Shown here one piece after another: positions 8,323 through 16,797 of a stretch of 64,000 bases of DNA. The first letter of the stretch is position 1; the number at the start of each line of letters is the position of its first letter. The notes beneath the pieces were generated by a model. The model was not told where the DNA came from. It ran no database searches and was given only the letters and a program-made list of their open reading frames with translations. Position numbers and translations under genes: made by a program. This DNA is from Candidatus Gastranaerophilales bacterium (GTDB lineage: Bacteria > Cyanobacteriota > Vampirovibrionia > Gastranaerophilales > Gastranaerophilaceae), in NCBI GenBank assembly GCA_944322745.1, contig CALUPV010000002.1:62001-126000 (forward strand), given 5' to 3'.

Positions 8323-8519
8323 TTCTTGCTAGCTATCATAACAAATTTTAACAATATTTTCAAGAACATAATATATGTATCGATTGAATTATGGTAAAAA
8401 TCACATATTGTTACGTTTTTAAATTTTTTTTTTAATGATTAAGTGACAAAAAATATATTTTAATGTTTTAATGTTAGTAAAGTAGTTTTGTTTTAAGATT
8501 ATAGTGCCCGTTGAGAGAA

Positions 8520-9689
8520 ATGTTTAATATGAAATGCGATATATTTTTTAAATTATTTACATATATTTTTATTAGCTTTATTTTTATTTGTCCTGTATTC
8601 GCCGATATAACCGATGCTAATGTTCTTTCTAAGTTAATGATTGAACAATCAGGTAATAATAGTTATAAAATTAATCTAATCTTTGATAAGAAATTTACCG
8701 GTAATGCCTTTATACAAAAAGGAGAAGCAGGTACTTATTTTATATATATCCCTGAAACAGTTGTAAAATCAAATAAAATAAAAATTGCATATAAGAATAA
8801 AAAAGACAGAAAAAATATTAAAATAAATATAGAAGAAAAACCTTTTATAAAAGAAAATGTACAATCTAATTATGTAAGACTTTTTGTTAATTTAAATAAA
8901 GATTATTCTATAAGTCTCATGGCTCAAACTATAGAACATGATAAGAAATCTTTACCGCTCTTATCTTTTAATTTCACTTCATTGCTATTTCTTGTAATGT
9001 TCGTTTTATCTCTATATTTGATATTTTCGATGATGAAAATGACTAAATCGACAATAAAAAACAGTTATACATCATTTCCATCCAGTTATTTATCTAATAA
9101 AGAAGATTATGAAAATAATTCGGAAATTATTATACCAGAGAAACAGACTATTTTGCCAAAATTAAATATAAAGAAGACATTAAGAACTACTGATAGTAAT
9201 TCATTTAGTTGTTTTGATATTCCTCTTGTTGAGGATAACAAACAATCAAATGATGAATTTAAAAGTACGCTTAAACAAACATCTAGTCTTCTAAAAGAAA
9301 AATCAGCAAAAACAAAGCATACTAATCCCATTTCGAAAAGTTATGCAGATGATTCTTTGGAACTTGATCTTCCCGTTGTTGAGGACATAAAAAAAACAAA
9401 AGACGAACAGGAAATAAAAGAACAGACCCCCGAACTTCTATCGGAATTACATATTACTCCTACAAAGGGATTTTATTTGACAACAATGGATGATGCTTTT
9501 GCCTTATTTGGTTATGTTGGAGATAAAGTATTTTTATTAAAGAAGTTCAATGATTTAACTCAAATTAATTTACAAGCAAGATTTTATGATAGAAATACAA
9601 ATAGCGATATGTATATAGTAAGATTAGATTCTTACAAAGCAATGATTGAAATTTCTGACGCAGGAATGAAAGAATTGGCTGTTCTTTAA
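8520..9689 (+). CDS. Single-pass membrane protein of unknown function
   Basis: About 389 residues. The N-terminus is a signal peptide (hydrophobic IFFKLFTYIFISFIFICPVF ending near ADI). Then follow a beta-rich extracytoplasmic domain (to about 145) with an AMIN-like feel, a transmembrane helix (LLFLVMFVLSLYLIFSMM, about 152-170), a charged low-complexity linker and a conserved-looking C-terminal domain of about 80 residues. The linker has two related motifs, FDIPLVEDNK and LDLPVVEDIK. The ATG at 8520 follows GAGAG closely and the ATG at 8529 is at better spacing; a TTG at 8511 is less likely. It is first of three tightly spaced genes. No family is assigned. Confidence 0.72.
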   Translation: MFNMKCDIFFKLFTYIFISFIFICPVFADITDANVLSKLMIEQSGNNSYKINLIFDKKFTGNAFIQKGEAGTYFIYIPETVVKSNKIKIAYKNKKDRKNIKINIEEKPFIKENVQSNYVRLFVNLNKDYSISLMAQTIEHDKKSLPLLSFNFTSLLFLVMFVLSLYLIFSMMKMTKSTIKNSYTSFPSSYLSNKEDYENNSEIIIPEKQTILPKLNIKKTLRTTDSNSFSCFDIPLVEDNKQSNDEFKSTLKQTSSLLKEKSAKTKHTNPISKSYADDSLELDLPVVEDIKKTKDEQEIKEQTPELLSELHITPTKGFYLTTMDDAFALFGYVGDKVFLLKKFNDLTQINLQARFYDRNTNSDMYIVRLDSYKAMIEISDAGMKELAVL

Positions 9690-9692
9690 TTT

Positions 9693-10928
9693 ATGAAAAG
9701 AATAATATTGTTTATCATTTTTATTTCTATAATATTATGTTGCTCTTTTATGCTTGTCTTTGTAAGTCAAAATGAAGAAAATAAAAGAATTATAAAATTT
9801 TCATCTTGGGGTTCTCAAAGTGAAATTAATATTGTAAATTCTTTAATTTTAGAATTCGAAAAACGAAATAGAAACTTAAAGATAGAGTTTATGCATTTCC
9901 CTCAAAACTATTTTCAGAAAATTCATATGCTCTTTGCTTCAAATTTAGAACCAGACATTATTTTTATAAACAATCAAAATATAAATTTATATATAGATGC
10001 CGGGCTTTTAGAGGATCTTTCAAAATATTTTCCTGATGTTGATGAAATTTTTTATGAATCTTCATTAGACTGTTTTAGAAAAAATGATAAGTTATATGCT
10101 ATACCGAGAGATATTTCTAATCTCGTGATTTATTACAACAAGGATTTGTTTAAGGAACGGGGAGTTAAAATTCCTTCCAAAATAAAAACTCTGGATGAAT
10201 TAAAAATACTTTCAGAAAGATTAACTACAAAAGATGTATTTGGAATAAATTTTGAAGAAGATATGTTATATTGGCAATATTATCTAGCTGCTAATGGCGG
10301 AGGTATACTATCAGATGATAAGAAATCAGTAATTATAAATTCAAAGCAAAGTATTGATGCCCTAAATTTTTATGCTGACCTTGTAAATAAATATCATGTA
10401 GCGCCTTCAAAAGCACAAGTTGGAAGTATGACAACTGCACAAATGTTTATAAACGGAAAACTTGCTATGTATTTAGGTGGCAGATGGATGGTTCCGAAGT
10501 TTCGAGAAACAATATCTTTTGATTGGGATATATTAGAGTTTCCATCAAATACGAAAAATAAATTGTATATAGATGCTTCTGGTTGGGCTGTTTCAAGAAA
10601 ATCAAAAAATAAAACTGATGCAATTAAGCTTATAGAATATATGTCTTCAAAACAAACTATTGATAAATTTGCAGAAATTGGTTTGATTATACCGGCAAGA
10701 AAGGATTCTGCTCAAAGTAAAATCTTTTTAGATACCAATAAACCACCTAAAAATGCAATTGCTTTTATAGAAATGTTAAAGTATTCAAAGCCTACTCCAG
10801 TAAATGAAAATTATAATAATATTAATGATATACTAAAAGAAAAAACTCAAAGTCTTTTTTTCGGCGAAAAAAGAGCTGAAGACATTTTTGATGCCAAAAC
10901 AATTAAAAAACTTGAAAGTATGCTGTAA
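9693..10928 (+). CDS. ABC-type sugar substrate-binding protein (family 1)
   Basis: 411 residues with an N-terminal hydrophobic signal or anchor (about 3-25, containing two Cys but no clear lipobox). The body has the two-lobe pattern of extracellular solute-binding protein family 1: KFSSWGSQSE, EPDIIFINNQ, YAIPRDISNLVIYYNKDLFKE-type hinge region, MFINGKLAMYLGGRW and DASGWAVSRKSKNK. Family members capture oligosaccharides or glycerol-3-phosphate for an ABC importer at the membrane. It starts three bases after the preceding gene and overlaps the purine permease by one base. No permease or ATPase subunit is adjacent, so it is an orphan here. Confidence 0.88.
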   Translation: MKRIILFIIFISIILCCSFMLVFVSQNEENKRIIKFSSWGSQSEINIVNSLILEFEKRNRNLKIEFMHFPQNYFQKIHMLFASNLEPDIIFINNQNINLYIDAGLLEDLSKYFPDVDEIFYESSLDCFRKNDKLYAIPRDISNLVIYYNKDLFKERGVKIPSKIKTLDELKILSERLTTKDVFGINFEEDMLYWQYYLAANGGGILSDDKKSVIINSKQSIDALNFYADLVNKYHVAPSKAQVGSMTTAQMFINGKLAMYLGGRWMVPKFRETISFDWDILEFPSNTKNKLYIDASGWAVSRKSKNKTDAIKLIEYMSSKQTIDKFAEIGLIIPARKDSAQSKIFLDTNKPPKNAIAFIEMLKYSKPTPVNENYNNINDILKEKTQSLFFGEKRAEDIFDAKTIKKLESML

Positions 10929-12241
10929 TGGAATTTCTTGAAAAAATTTTTAAATTAGAAGAAAAAGGAACAACTGTTAAAACGGAATTATTAGCAGGAT
11001 TGACAACTTTTTTCACTATGTCATATTTGCTTATATTGAGTCCTAAGTTACTAGAATACACAGGCTTAGACTTTTCTTCAACTCTAACCGTAACAGCTCT
11101 GCTTGTTTTCATTTGTAGTATCATCATGGCTTTTGTTGCCAATAGACCATATGCTGTTGCACCATTTCTTGGTGAGACTGCTTTTATTTCATTGACTGTA
11201 GTAAGTTCATTAGGATTTTCTATAAAAACAGCGTTTGCAGCAATTCTAATTAGCGGAATTATCCTTTTAATAATGACTTTAACTAATATAAGAAGTTATA
11301 TAGTGGAACAAATTCCAGAAAATATAAAAATTTCATTTTGTACAGGTTTAGGTCTATTTTTTATATTTATAGCATTAAGGGATATGGGAATAGTGAATTT
11401 TACCCAAAATAACATTCCTTTAGAAATAGGTAATTTTACTACAATACCTGTTATTCTTGGAATTTTCTGTTTTATTTTACAAATAGTATTAATTAATAGA
11501 GGAAATAAAGCTGCAATTATTATTTCAATAGCAATAACGACCTTATTGGGTATTATTATTGGTGATGTTGAACTGCCAACACAAATAATATCAGTACCTG
11601 CAAGTATTTCTTCTTCCTTATTTCAAATTGATTTTTCCGGGCTTTTAAATAAAAATTTTATACCTATGTTGTTTGTAATTTTTCTTTTGGTAAATATTGA
11701 TACCGCCGGTGCGATAATAGGATTGTCATATAAAACAAAAGAAAAAGAAACAATAAATCCTGATAATGGTAATAAAAAGGCAATGATTGCTGATTCTATC
11801 TCCGTTATTTTGGCTCCAATAATGGGAACAACAACTCCAGGAGCATACTTAGACTCAATGACTGGAATAAGTGCGGGAGGAAGAACCGGTTTAACTGCGA
11901 TTATAGTAGGTTGTTTATTTCTATTTGGGTTGATTTTTACTCCTTTAATAAAAATAATACCTTCTTATGCTTATGCTCCAGCTCTTTTATATGTTGGAAT
12001 TTTAATGACAACTGTTATTACTAAAATTGACTTTTCTGATCTTTCTGAATATGCACCTGCAATATTGACAATTTGTATAATGATTTTTACCTATAATATA
12101 GGAGCTGGAATAATTGCAGGATTTATTATTTATCCTGTTGTTAAATTATTATGCGGACAAAAAAGAAAAACAAACATAATTACTTGGATTATGTTTGTTA
12201 TTTCAATTCTTTTCTTTATTGCTTATCCCTATCAATTATAA
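10928..12241 (+). CDS. AzgA/PbuG-type purine permease (NCS2 family)
   Basis: 437 residues with about a dozen transmembrane helices. Markers of the AzgA branch are ELLAGLTTFFTMSYLLILSP near the N-terminus, APFLGETAFI, the half-helix CTGLGLFFIFIALRDMGIV, LLVNIDTAGAIIGL and GTTTPGAYLDSMTGISAGGRTGLTA. Characterised members import hypoxanthine, guanine or adenine by proton symport. The exact substrate is not predictable; AzgA usually has NTETS-like and Asp/Glu positions that I could not align by eye. The ATG overlaps the stop of the solute-binding protein gene (TAATG), implying translational coupling. Confidence 0.92.
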   Translation: MEFLEKIFKLEEKGTTVKTELLAGLTTFFTMSYLLILSPKLLEYTGLDFSSTLTVTALLVFICSIIMAFVANRPYAVAPFLGETAFISLTVVSSLGFSIKTAFAAILISGIILLIMTLTNIRSYIVEQIPENIKISFCTGLGLFFIFIALRDMGIVNFTQNNIPLEIGNFTTIPVILGIFCFILQIVLINRGNKAAIIISIAITTLLGIIIGDVELPTQIISVPASISSSLFQIDFSGLLNKNFIPMLFVIFLLVNIDTAGAIIGLSYKTKEKETINPDNGNKKAMIADSISVILAPIMGTTTPGAYLDSMTGISAGGRTGLTAIIVGCLFLFGLIFTPLIKIIPSYAYAPALLYVGILMTTVITKIDFSDLSEYAPAILTICIMIFTYNIGAGIIAGFIIYPVVKLLCGQKRKTNIITWIMFVISILFFIAYPYQL

Positions 12242-12476
12242 GTTTAGTAATATAAAAGTAGAAAATTTTTTGCGTTTATTTAAAAAATAAAAAAATTGTT
12301 TCATCTTATACCTCTTATATATATAAAGTATATATAAAACTATTTATTGTCTTTTTTTATATCTTTGTAAACTTATATTAAAAAACTAATATAACAAGTA
12401 AAAACAACTAAAGAAGAACTAAAATAAGTCGATATTAAGAATATATAGATTTATATATTTTCAAAAGGAGCAAATA

Positions 12477-13049
12477 ATGGCAGAAAAGAAATCAGTCAAA
12501 GTTAATCAAAAAGAAAATATTGATATTAATCTTTCAGAAATAAATACTGTTGAAGGATATATATCACAAATATTATTTGAAGAAAATTTCAATAAATTAA
12601 ATAATATTCAAAATCGAAAAAGTTTATATATTAAAGAAAATGCTCTTTTGTCAAAGTTCAAGGTTAACTCAGAAAATGGAAATATAGAGTTTATTTCTCT
12701 TGACAAGAATTCTATAACCCCATATTCGACAATTATGGATGAAGAAAAATTCTATAAAATTATAGGAAAAACAAAGAGAGGATTATCTTTAAAAAGTGGA
12801 AAATATCAAGAAAGTTTGTATGGTTTTTATTTAAAAGCAAAAGAAGAAAAAGATGAAGGTTTTATTTCTGATGTTTTAAGTAAAGCTGTTGTTTTTGAAA
12901 ATAATTTAAATTATGTAAAAAGTTTGATGAAGAATAAATTATTTATGAAAGAGTGGCGAAAAAATTTCGGAAAAGAATCTCCTTTGAAGATTTTTAAAGA
13001 AAGCGGAAATCTCAGAAAAATAAATATTATTAATGAACGGATTAAATAA
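12477..13049 (+). CDS. Hypothetical protein, 190 aa
   Basis: A soluble, charged, mostly helical protein rich in Lys, Asn and Glu; I recognise no family. It has a strong Shine-Dalgarno (AAAAGGAGC) seven bases before the ATG. The 19 bases around its start, AAAAGGAGCAAATAATGGC, are identical to those of the 1754-aa EF-hand gene (minus strand, start 22062). It is monocistronic, with a 235-bp upstream gap of very AT-rich DNA (including a TATA-rich tract at about 12315-12340) and a strong terminator downstream. Confidence 0.7.
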   Translation: MAEKKSVKVNQKENIDINLSEINTVEGYISQILFEENFNKLNNIQNRKSLYIKENALLSKFKVNSENGNIEFISLDKNSITPYSTIMDEEKFYKIIGKTKRGLSLKSGKYQESLYGFYLKAKEEKDEGFISDVLSKAVVFENNLNYVKSLMKNKLFMKEWRKNFGKESPLKIFKESGNLRKINIINERIK

Positions 13050-13076
13050 ATTTTATAAAATAAAATAAATTAAATT

Positions 13077-13108
13077 AAAAAGAAGCAGATTAAAATGCTT
13101 CTTTTTTT
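13077..13108 (+). terminator. Terminator after the 190-aa gene
   Basis: An eleven-bp stem, AAAAAGAAGCA / TGCTTCTTTTT, with an eight-base loop, ending in seven T. It lies 28 bases after the stop codon. Confidence 0.88.
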
Positions 13109-13156
13109 ATGTACATAAATAATGATATAATCATAATATTAATGGGAGAAATGTAA

Positions 13157-13741
13157 ATGAGATATTTCTATATATTATTAATTATGCTTTTTGTGCCAAT
13201 TTTTGCAATTGCCGAAATTATTCCAAGAACAATATATGCGATAACACCTGTAGATTTAACATACGAAACATTGACGGTAAATCAACATATAAGTTTGTAT
13301 GCAATAGGGGATGATGCATATGCCCATCAAGATATAGGAATTAAAAATCATGAAGAGATCAAAATAAAGATAATAGAATATATAGAGCCTAAAAGAGGAA
13401 AAAGAGACGGATATTATAAAATAGAGTATGAATATGAAGGAATAAACGTTCCTGGAAAAATGAAAGTTTCAACTCCAAAAGATTTCAAAGATATTATAGA
13501 AAAAACAGGGGTAAGTATCGTTGGTCATGTATTAAAATTTCCGGGCTTTTCACAAGCAATAGCTGTTTCAAAGGGATTAATAAATCCCGATGAAGATAAA
13601 TCCAGACTAAAAACAGCCGGGGAAAACTTATATGAAAGTACTCCTTTGACATATGCAGAGAAAGGTAAACATTTTGAGGTAGAAGAAGATGGTATTGTTG
13701 TTATAAAATTAAGAATCAGAGACAATGGTGATAATAAATGA
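13157..13741 (+). CDS. Secreted or periplasmic hypothetical protein
   Basis: 194 residues. An N-terminal Sec signal peptide (YFYILLIMLFVPIFAIA, cleavage expected near Ala19/Glu20) leads into a beta-rich domain that I cannot assign. The segment HISLYAIGDDAY and the hydrophobic patch VSIVGHVLKFPGFSQAIAVSKG are notable. GGGAGA lies just before the ATG. It overlaps the next gene by four bases (ATGA), so the two are translationally coupled and may work together at the envelope. Confidence 0.72.
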   Translation: MRYFYILLIMLFVPIFAIAEIIPRTIYAITPVDLTYETLTVNQHISLYAIGDDAYAHQDIGIKNHEEIKIKIIEYIEPKRGKRDGYYKIEYEYEGINVPGKMKVSTPKDFKDIIEKTGVSIVGHVLKFPGFSQAIAVSKGLINPDEDKSRLKTAGENLYESTPLTYAEKGKHFEVEEDGIVVIKLRIRDNGDNK

Positions 13742-15297
13742 AAAAGATATTATTTATAATAACAATATTTATTTTTTGTATAGGAATGTGTTGTCAATAT
13801 AATTATCCTGATAATGATTTATGGGCAAGGCTAATTGCAGGAGGTTATATTGTTGAAAATTTTGCTGTATTAAAGAATGATTTTTTATCATATACCTCTA
13901 CTCATACATGGTATGATCACGAATGGGGTGCAAGTATATTTTTCTATCTGGCATTAAAATACTTTGGAGATAGTGGATTAATTATATTAAGAGGGCTGCT
14001 TGTGTCTTTTACAGTCTTCATCTGCTTTAAAACAGTTGAAATAAGGAAACCTCAATCTACAAACGCTTATAATATTTTATACTTTGCTGTAATGTTTTTA
14101 ATAGCACTTAAATCAATTGGACCGACAACAAGATGTTTATTATTTACTTGTCTGTTCTTTTCCTTGTTTATATATTTATTGGAAAAATCAAGAGCCGACA
14201 ACAACAAAAGATATCTTATTCTGCTGCCAATAATTATGCTATTTTGGGGTAATATACACGGTGGTTGTATGAGCGGGCTTGGTATATTAGGTATTTATAC
14301 CATTGGCGAATTTTTAAATAAGAAACCATTTAAAGAATACATATATTCAGCTATTGCCTGTAGTGCAGTATTATTCATAAACCCTTACGGATTTGAATAT
14401 GTAAAATTTTTATTTTTTGCGGCAACAATGAATAGAGAATACATAACAGAATGGACAAGTCCTTTTCATCCAAGATATATTTCAGAATATCTAAGATATA
14501 AAATCTATCTTGTAATAATGATTCTTACTCAAATAATTTATTTAATAAAAAATAAAATTAATTATGAAAAACTTGATAAAACAAAGATATTATTAGTAAT
14601 TTTAATGACTTATTTATCAGTTACACATATACGACATCAAACATTCTTCATATTTACGGTCGGAACACTTTTATATGATGAATTTTATTCTATATTTAAT
14701 TCGATTATTGAGTTTATAAAAACAAAGCTAAAAATAAAGAACGAAGAATTTATATATAATTTCTCATTAGTTAAAGAAATAGCTGTATATTTTTTGCTTT
14801 TAATTATTTCAATTCCAAACTTAATATCACATAATAAAGAAATTAGAATTACAGAAACGGAATATCCGAGATATGCAATAGAATTTATAAAAATAAATAA
14901 AATTACAGGGAATTTATTTATAAATTTTGACTGGGGAAGTTATGCGGCATATAAGTTGTATCCGCATAATTTAATAGTAATGGACGGAAGATATGAAGAA
15001 GTATATGATCCGAACCTTTTAATGGAATTAAAAAACTTTCATATGCTTAAAGGTGATTGGTACAAAATAATAAATGATTATAAGACTGATGTTATGGTTA
15101 TTGAAAAAAAATATCCTGTCTACAATAAAATTATGAATCATTCTGATTGGAAACTGGTTTTTGATAATAACTTATCAGGAGTTTTTGTACCAACTAATAA
15201 TGTAAAGGAAAAATACATTTACCCATCAATCGAAGATGTTTACTATAATAAAACAAAATTCAATACAGATATTAAATACAAAAGAAGAGACATTTAA
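13738..15297 (+). CDS. Multi-pass membrane protein, glycosyltransferase-C-like
   Basis: 519 residues with about nine to eleven transmembrane helices in residues 1-370 and a soluble C-terminal domain. Near the N-terminus, NDLWARLIAGGYI, NDFLSYTSTHTWYDHEWGAS and later GNIHGG match the D-LW-GE/DP-SYT/W-HEW arrangement of hypothetical polyprenol-dependent (GT-C, PMT-like) membrane glycosyltransferases. Those are thought to add sugars or modify glycans on the outer face of the membrane. The acidic DLW and HEW residues are the likely active-site candidates. It is coupled to the secreted protein gene by an ATGA overlap. Substrate is unknown and the activity is inferred. Confidence 0.75.
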   Translation: MKKILFIITIFIFCIGMCCQYNYPDNDLWARLIAGGYIVENFAVLKNDFLSYTSTHTWYDHEWGASIFFYLALKYFGDSGLIILRGLLVSFTVFICFKTVEIRKPQSTNAYNILYFAVMFLIALKSIGPTTRCLLFTCLFFSLFIYLLEKSRADNNKRYLILLPIIMLFWGNIHGGCMSGLGILGIYTIGEFLNKKPFKEYIYSAIACSAVLFINPYGFEYVKFLFFAATMNREYITEWTSPFHPRYISEYLRYKIYLVIMILTQIIYLIKNKINYEKLDKTKILLVILMTYLSVTHIRHQTFFIFTVGTLLYDEFYSIFNSIIEFIKTKLKIKNEEFIYNFSLVKEIAVYFLLLIISIPNLISHNKEIRITETEYPRYAIEFIKINKITGNLFINFDWGSYAAYKLYPHNLIVMDGRYEEVYDPNLLMELKNFHMLKGDWYKIINDYKTDVMVIEKKYPVYNKIMNHSDWKLVFDNNLSGVFVPTNNVKEKYIYPSIEDVYYNKTKFNTDIKYKRRDI

Positions 15298-16697
15298 GTC
15301 TCTTCTTGCCAAGCTTTATCAATTTTAGCAATATAAGATGTTTTATTTCCCTGATGGAACCACATTGCTTCACCTTTAATATCATCCCTTAACTCGTGAC
15401 CTTCAACATATTTTGAATAATTATCTTTAACTAACGTAATGACATCATTGCCAGCATTATTGAAGAATGAATCAAGAACGGTATATCCTGTGTAACCCCA
15501 AGTTTGAGCAGTTGCAGAATATATTTCATTACAAAGAATTCCAATAGCTTCCTCATTACCATTCTTTGCTTGTTCTATACAAGCTGACATAATAGTATTT
15601 ATAAATTCTTCTTTTTCTTCTTGTGTCAAATATTCAGCAATACCACTTTCTAATGCCTTTGTTATACTTCCGTAATTTTTTTCATTACTATATACCGATA
15701 AAACTTTAACTAAGTCAGCAGAATCAAGGTCAAGATATTCTCTTATTTTTTCCGGAGAAGAAGCTACAATACCATTTAGTAATTCTTGTGCATAATTTTG
15801 AGCAGCATCATCCGGAATTTTAGCTTCCGTAGAAACAGCCTCAGGAGTTGTTGCTTCAGGAGTTGTCGCTTCAGGAGTTGTTGCTTCAGGAGTTGTTGCT
15901 TCAGGAGTTGTCGCTTCAGGAGTTGTTGCTTCAGGAGTTGTTGCTTCAGGAGTTGTTGCTTCAGGAGTTGTCGCTTCTTCTGTAGAAGGTAACTCACCAT
16001 TTTCTTCTAAAATTTTAACAGCTTCTTCAACCTGTTTATATTCTTCATCAGTAAGAATACCGCTCTTCTTTAAATTTTCTAATGTGATTTTACCTTCTAC
16101 GATACGTTGGGCCATTCTATTTATATCTTCAGTAGAAAGTTCTTCAGAATCTGAATTAATAGATTCATTTTGAGCAAGTCTTACTTGTTCTTCTATTGCT
16201 TTATATTTTTCACTATCTTCACCATATCTCGCAGCATAAATTGCGAGTTGACCTTCTATATCTCCGCTATTTATAATATTTTCTGCGAAATCAGATATTT
16301 CTATTTCAGCTAATTCTGATTCGATTTCTGAAACATTTGTATTAAGGAGTTGGTTCCATATACTAAATCCATCAATCTTGCCTCTATTATCTCCCATTTT
16401 TCTGTTAAAATCTTCAAGTTCTTCAGCAGTAAGAACATCATCATTGCTATTTGAATTTAAAACATCAAATAAAAGACCAACATCTTCTTTAAATTGATCA
16501 TCATCCTTACCACAAGCTTTACTCATATATTCAATTAACTCATCTTTTGTTGCATCTTCTCCATATAAGAAAATAGAATCACAAAATTGCAAATCTTCAT
16601 TTGCTAAATTTCGGAATGTATCTCTAATTTCAGATGCATTTATTTCTGTATTGTTTGTGTTTTTCAGATAATTTGCAATTAATGAATTTATATCCAT
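15294..16697 (-). CDS. EF-hand-like protein with EATTP repeats
   Basis: 467 residues with no signal peptide. An EF-hand-like loop NSNSNDDVLTAE (81-92) places Asn/Asp at calcium positions 1, 3 and 5 and Glu at 12. About 241-286 is nine pentapeptide repeats of EATTP type. The C-terminal 160 residues are helical and end with an annexin-like signature (VKDNYSKYVEGHELRDDI). It starts at ATG 16697 with AGGAG six bases upstream. It lies downstream of the 1754-aa protein on the same strand; both have an EF-hand-like N-terminus. It is likely a calcium-responsive or structural protein; function is unknown. It converges with a four-base overlap on the membrane protein. Confidence 0.74.
   Translation of the reverse strand: MDINSLIANYLKNTNNTEINASEIRDTFRNLANEDLQFCDSIFLYGEDATKDELIEYMSKACGKDDDQFKEDVGLLFDVLNSNSNDDVLTAEELEDFNRKMGDNRGKIDGFSIWNQLLNTNVSEIESELAEIEISDFAENIINSGDIEGQLAIYAARYGEDSEKYKAIEEQVRLAQNESINSDSEELSTEDINRMAQRIVEGKITLENLKKSGILTDEEYKQVEEAVKILEENGELPSTEEATTPEATTPEATTPEATTPEATTPEATTPEATTPEATTPEATTPEAVSTEAKIPDDAAQNYAQELLNGIVASSPEKIREYLDLDSADLVKVLSVYSNEKNYGSITKALESGIAEYLTQEEKEEFINTIMSACIEQAKNGNEEAIGILCNEIYSATAQTWGYTGYTVLDSFFNNAGNDVITLVKDNYSKYVEGHELRDDIKGEAMWFHQGNKTSYIAKIDKAWQEET
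15841..15975. repeat. Nine tandem 15-bp repeats within a coding region
   Basis: Nine perfect-length units of TCAGGAGTTGTYGCT, differing only at one position (T or C), encode the EATTP pentapeptide repeats of the protein on the minus strand. There are no spacers, so this is a coding minisatellite, not a CRISPR array. The near-absence of synonymous change suggests recent expansion or ongoing homogenisation. Confidence 0.96.
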
Positions 16698-16713
16698 ACA
16701 AGACTCCTAAACT

Positions 16714-16779
16714 TATACATACTTCTTATATCGATTTTTTTTTTTATTTCTTTAGTGTTCAAGATAAGAAGTATGTATA
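16714..16779. repeat. 16-bp inverted repeat between two EF-hand genes
   Basis: The arm at 16714-16729 (TATACATACTTCTTAT) is the exact reverse complement of 16764-16779, separated by 34 bases that include a long T tract (plus strand). It lies between the 1754-aa gene and the 467-aa gene. On the mRNA strand the stem is not followed by T, so it is not a standard terminator. It may be an intercistronic stabiliser or a protein-binding site. Confidence 0.8.
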
Positions 16780-16797
16780 TTGTTACAGTTTGTAATA

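Noticed and set aside
15841-15975. Regular short repeats that could suggest CRISPR
   Set aside because: The 15-bp units are directly adjacent with no spacers and stay in frame in the EATTP coding region.
15776-16000. Long Leu/Gln- and Ser/Cys-rich reading frames across the repeats on both strands
   Set aside because: They are shadow frames created by the repetitive DNA of the EATTP gene; no ribosome-binding sites and odd composition.
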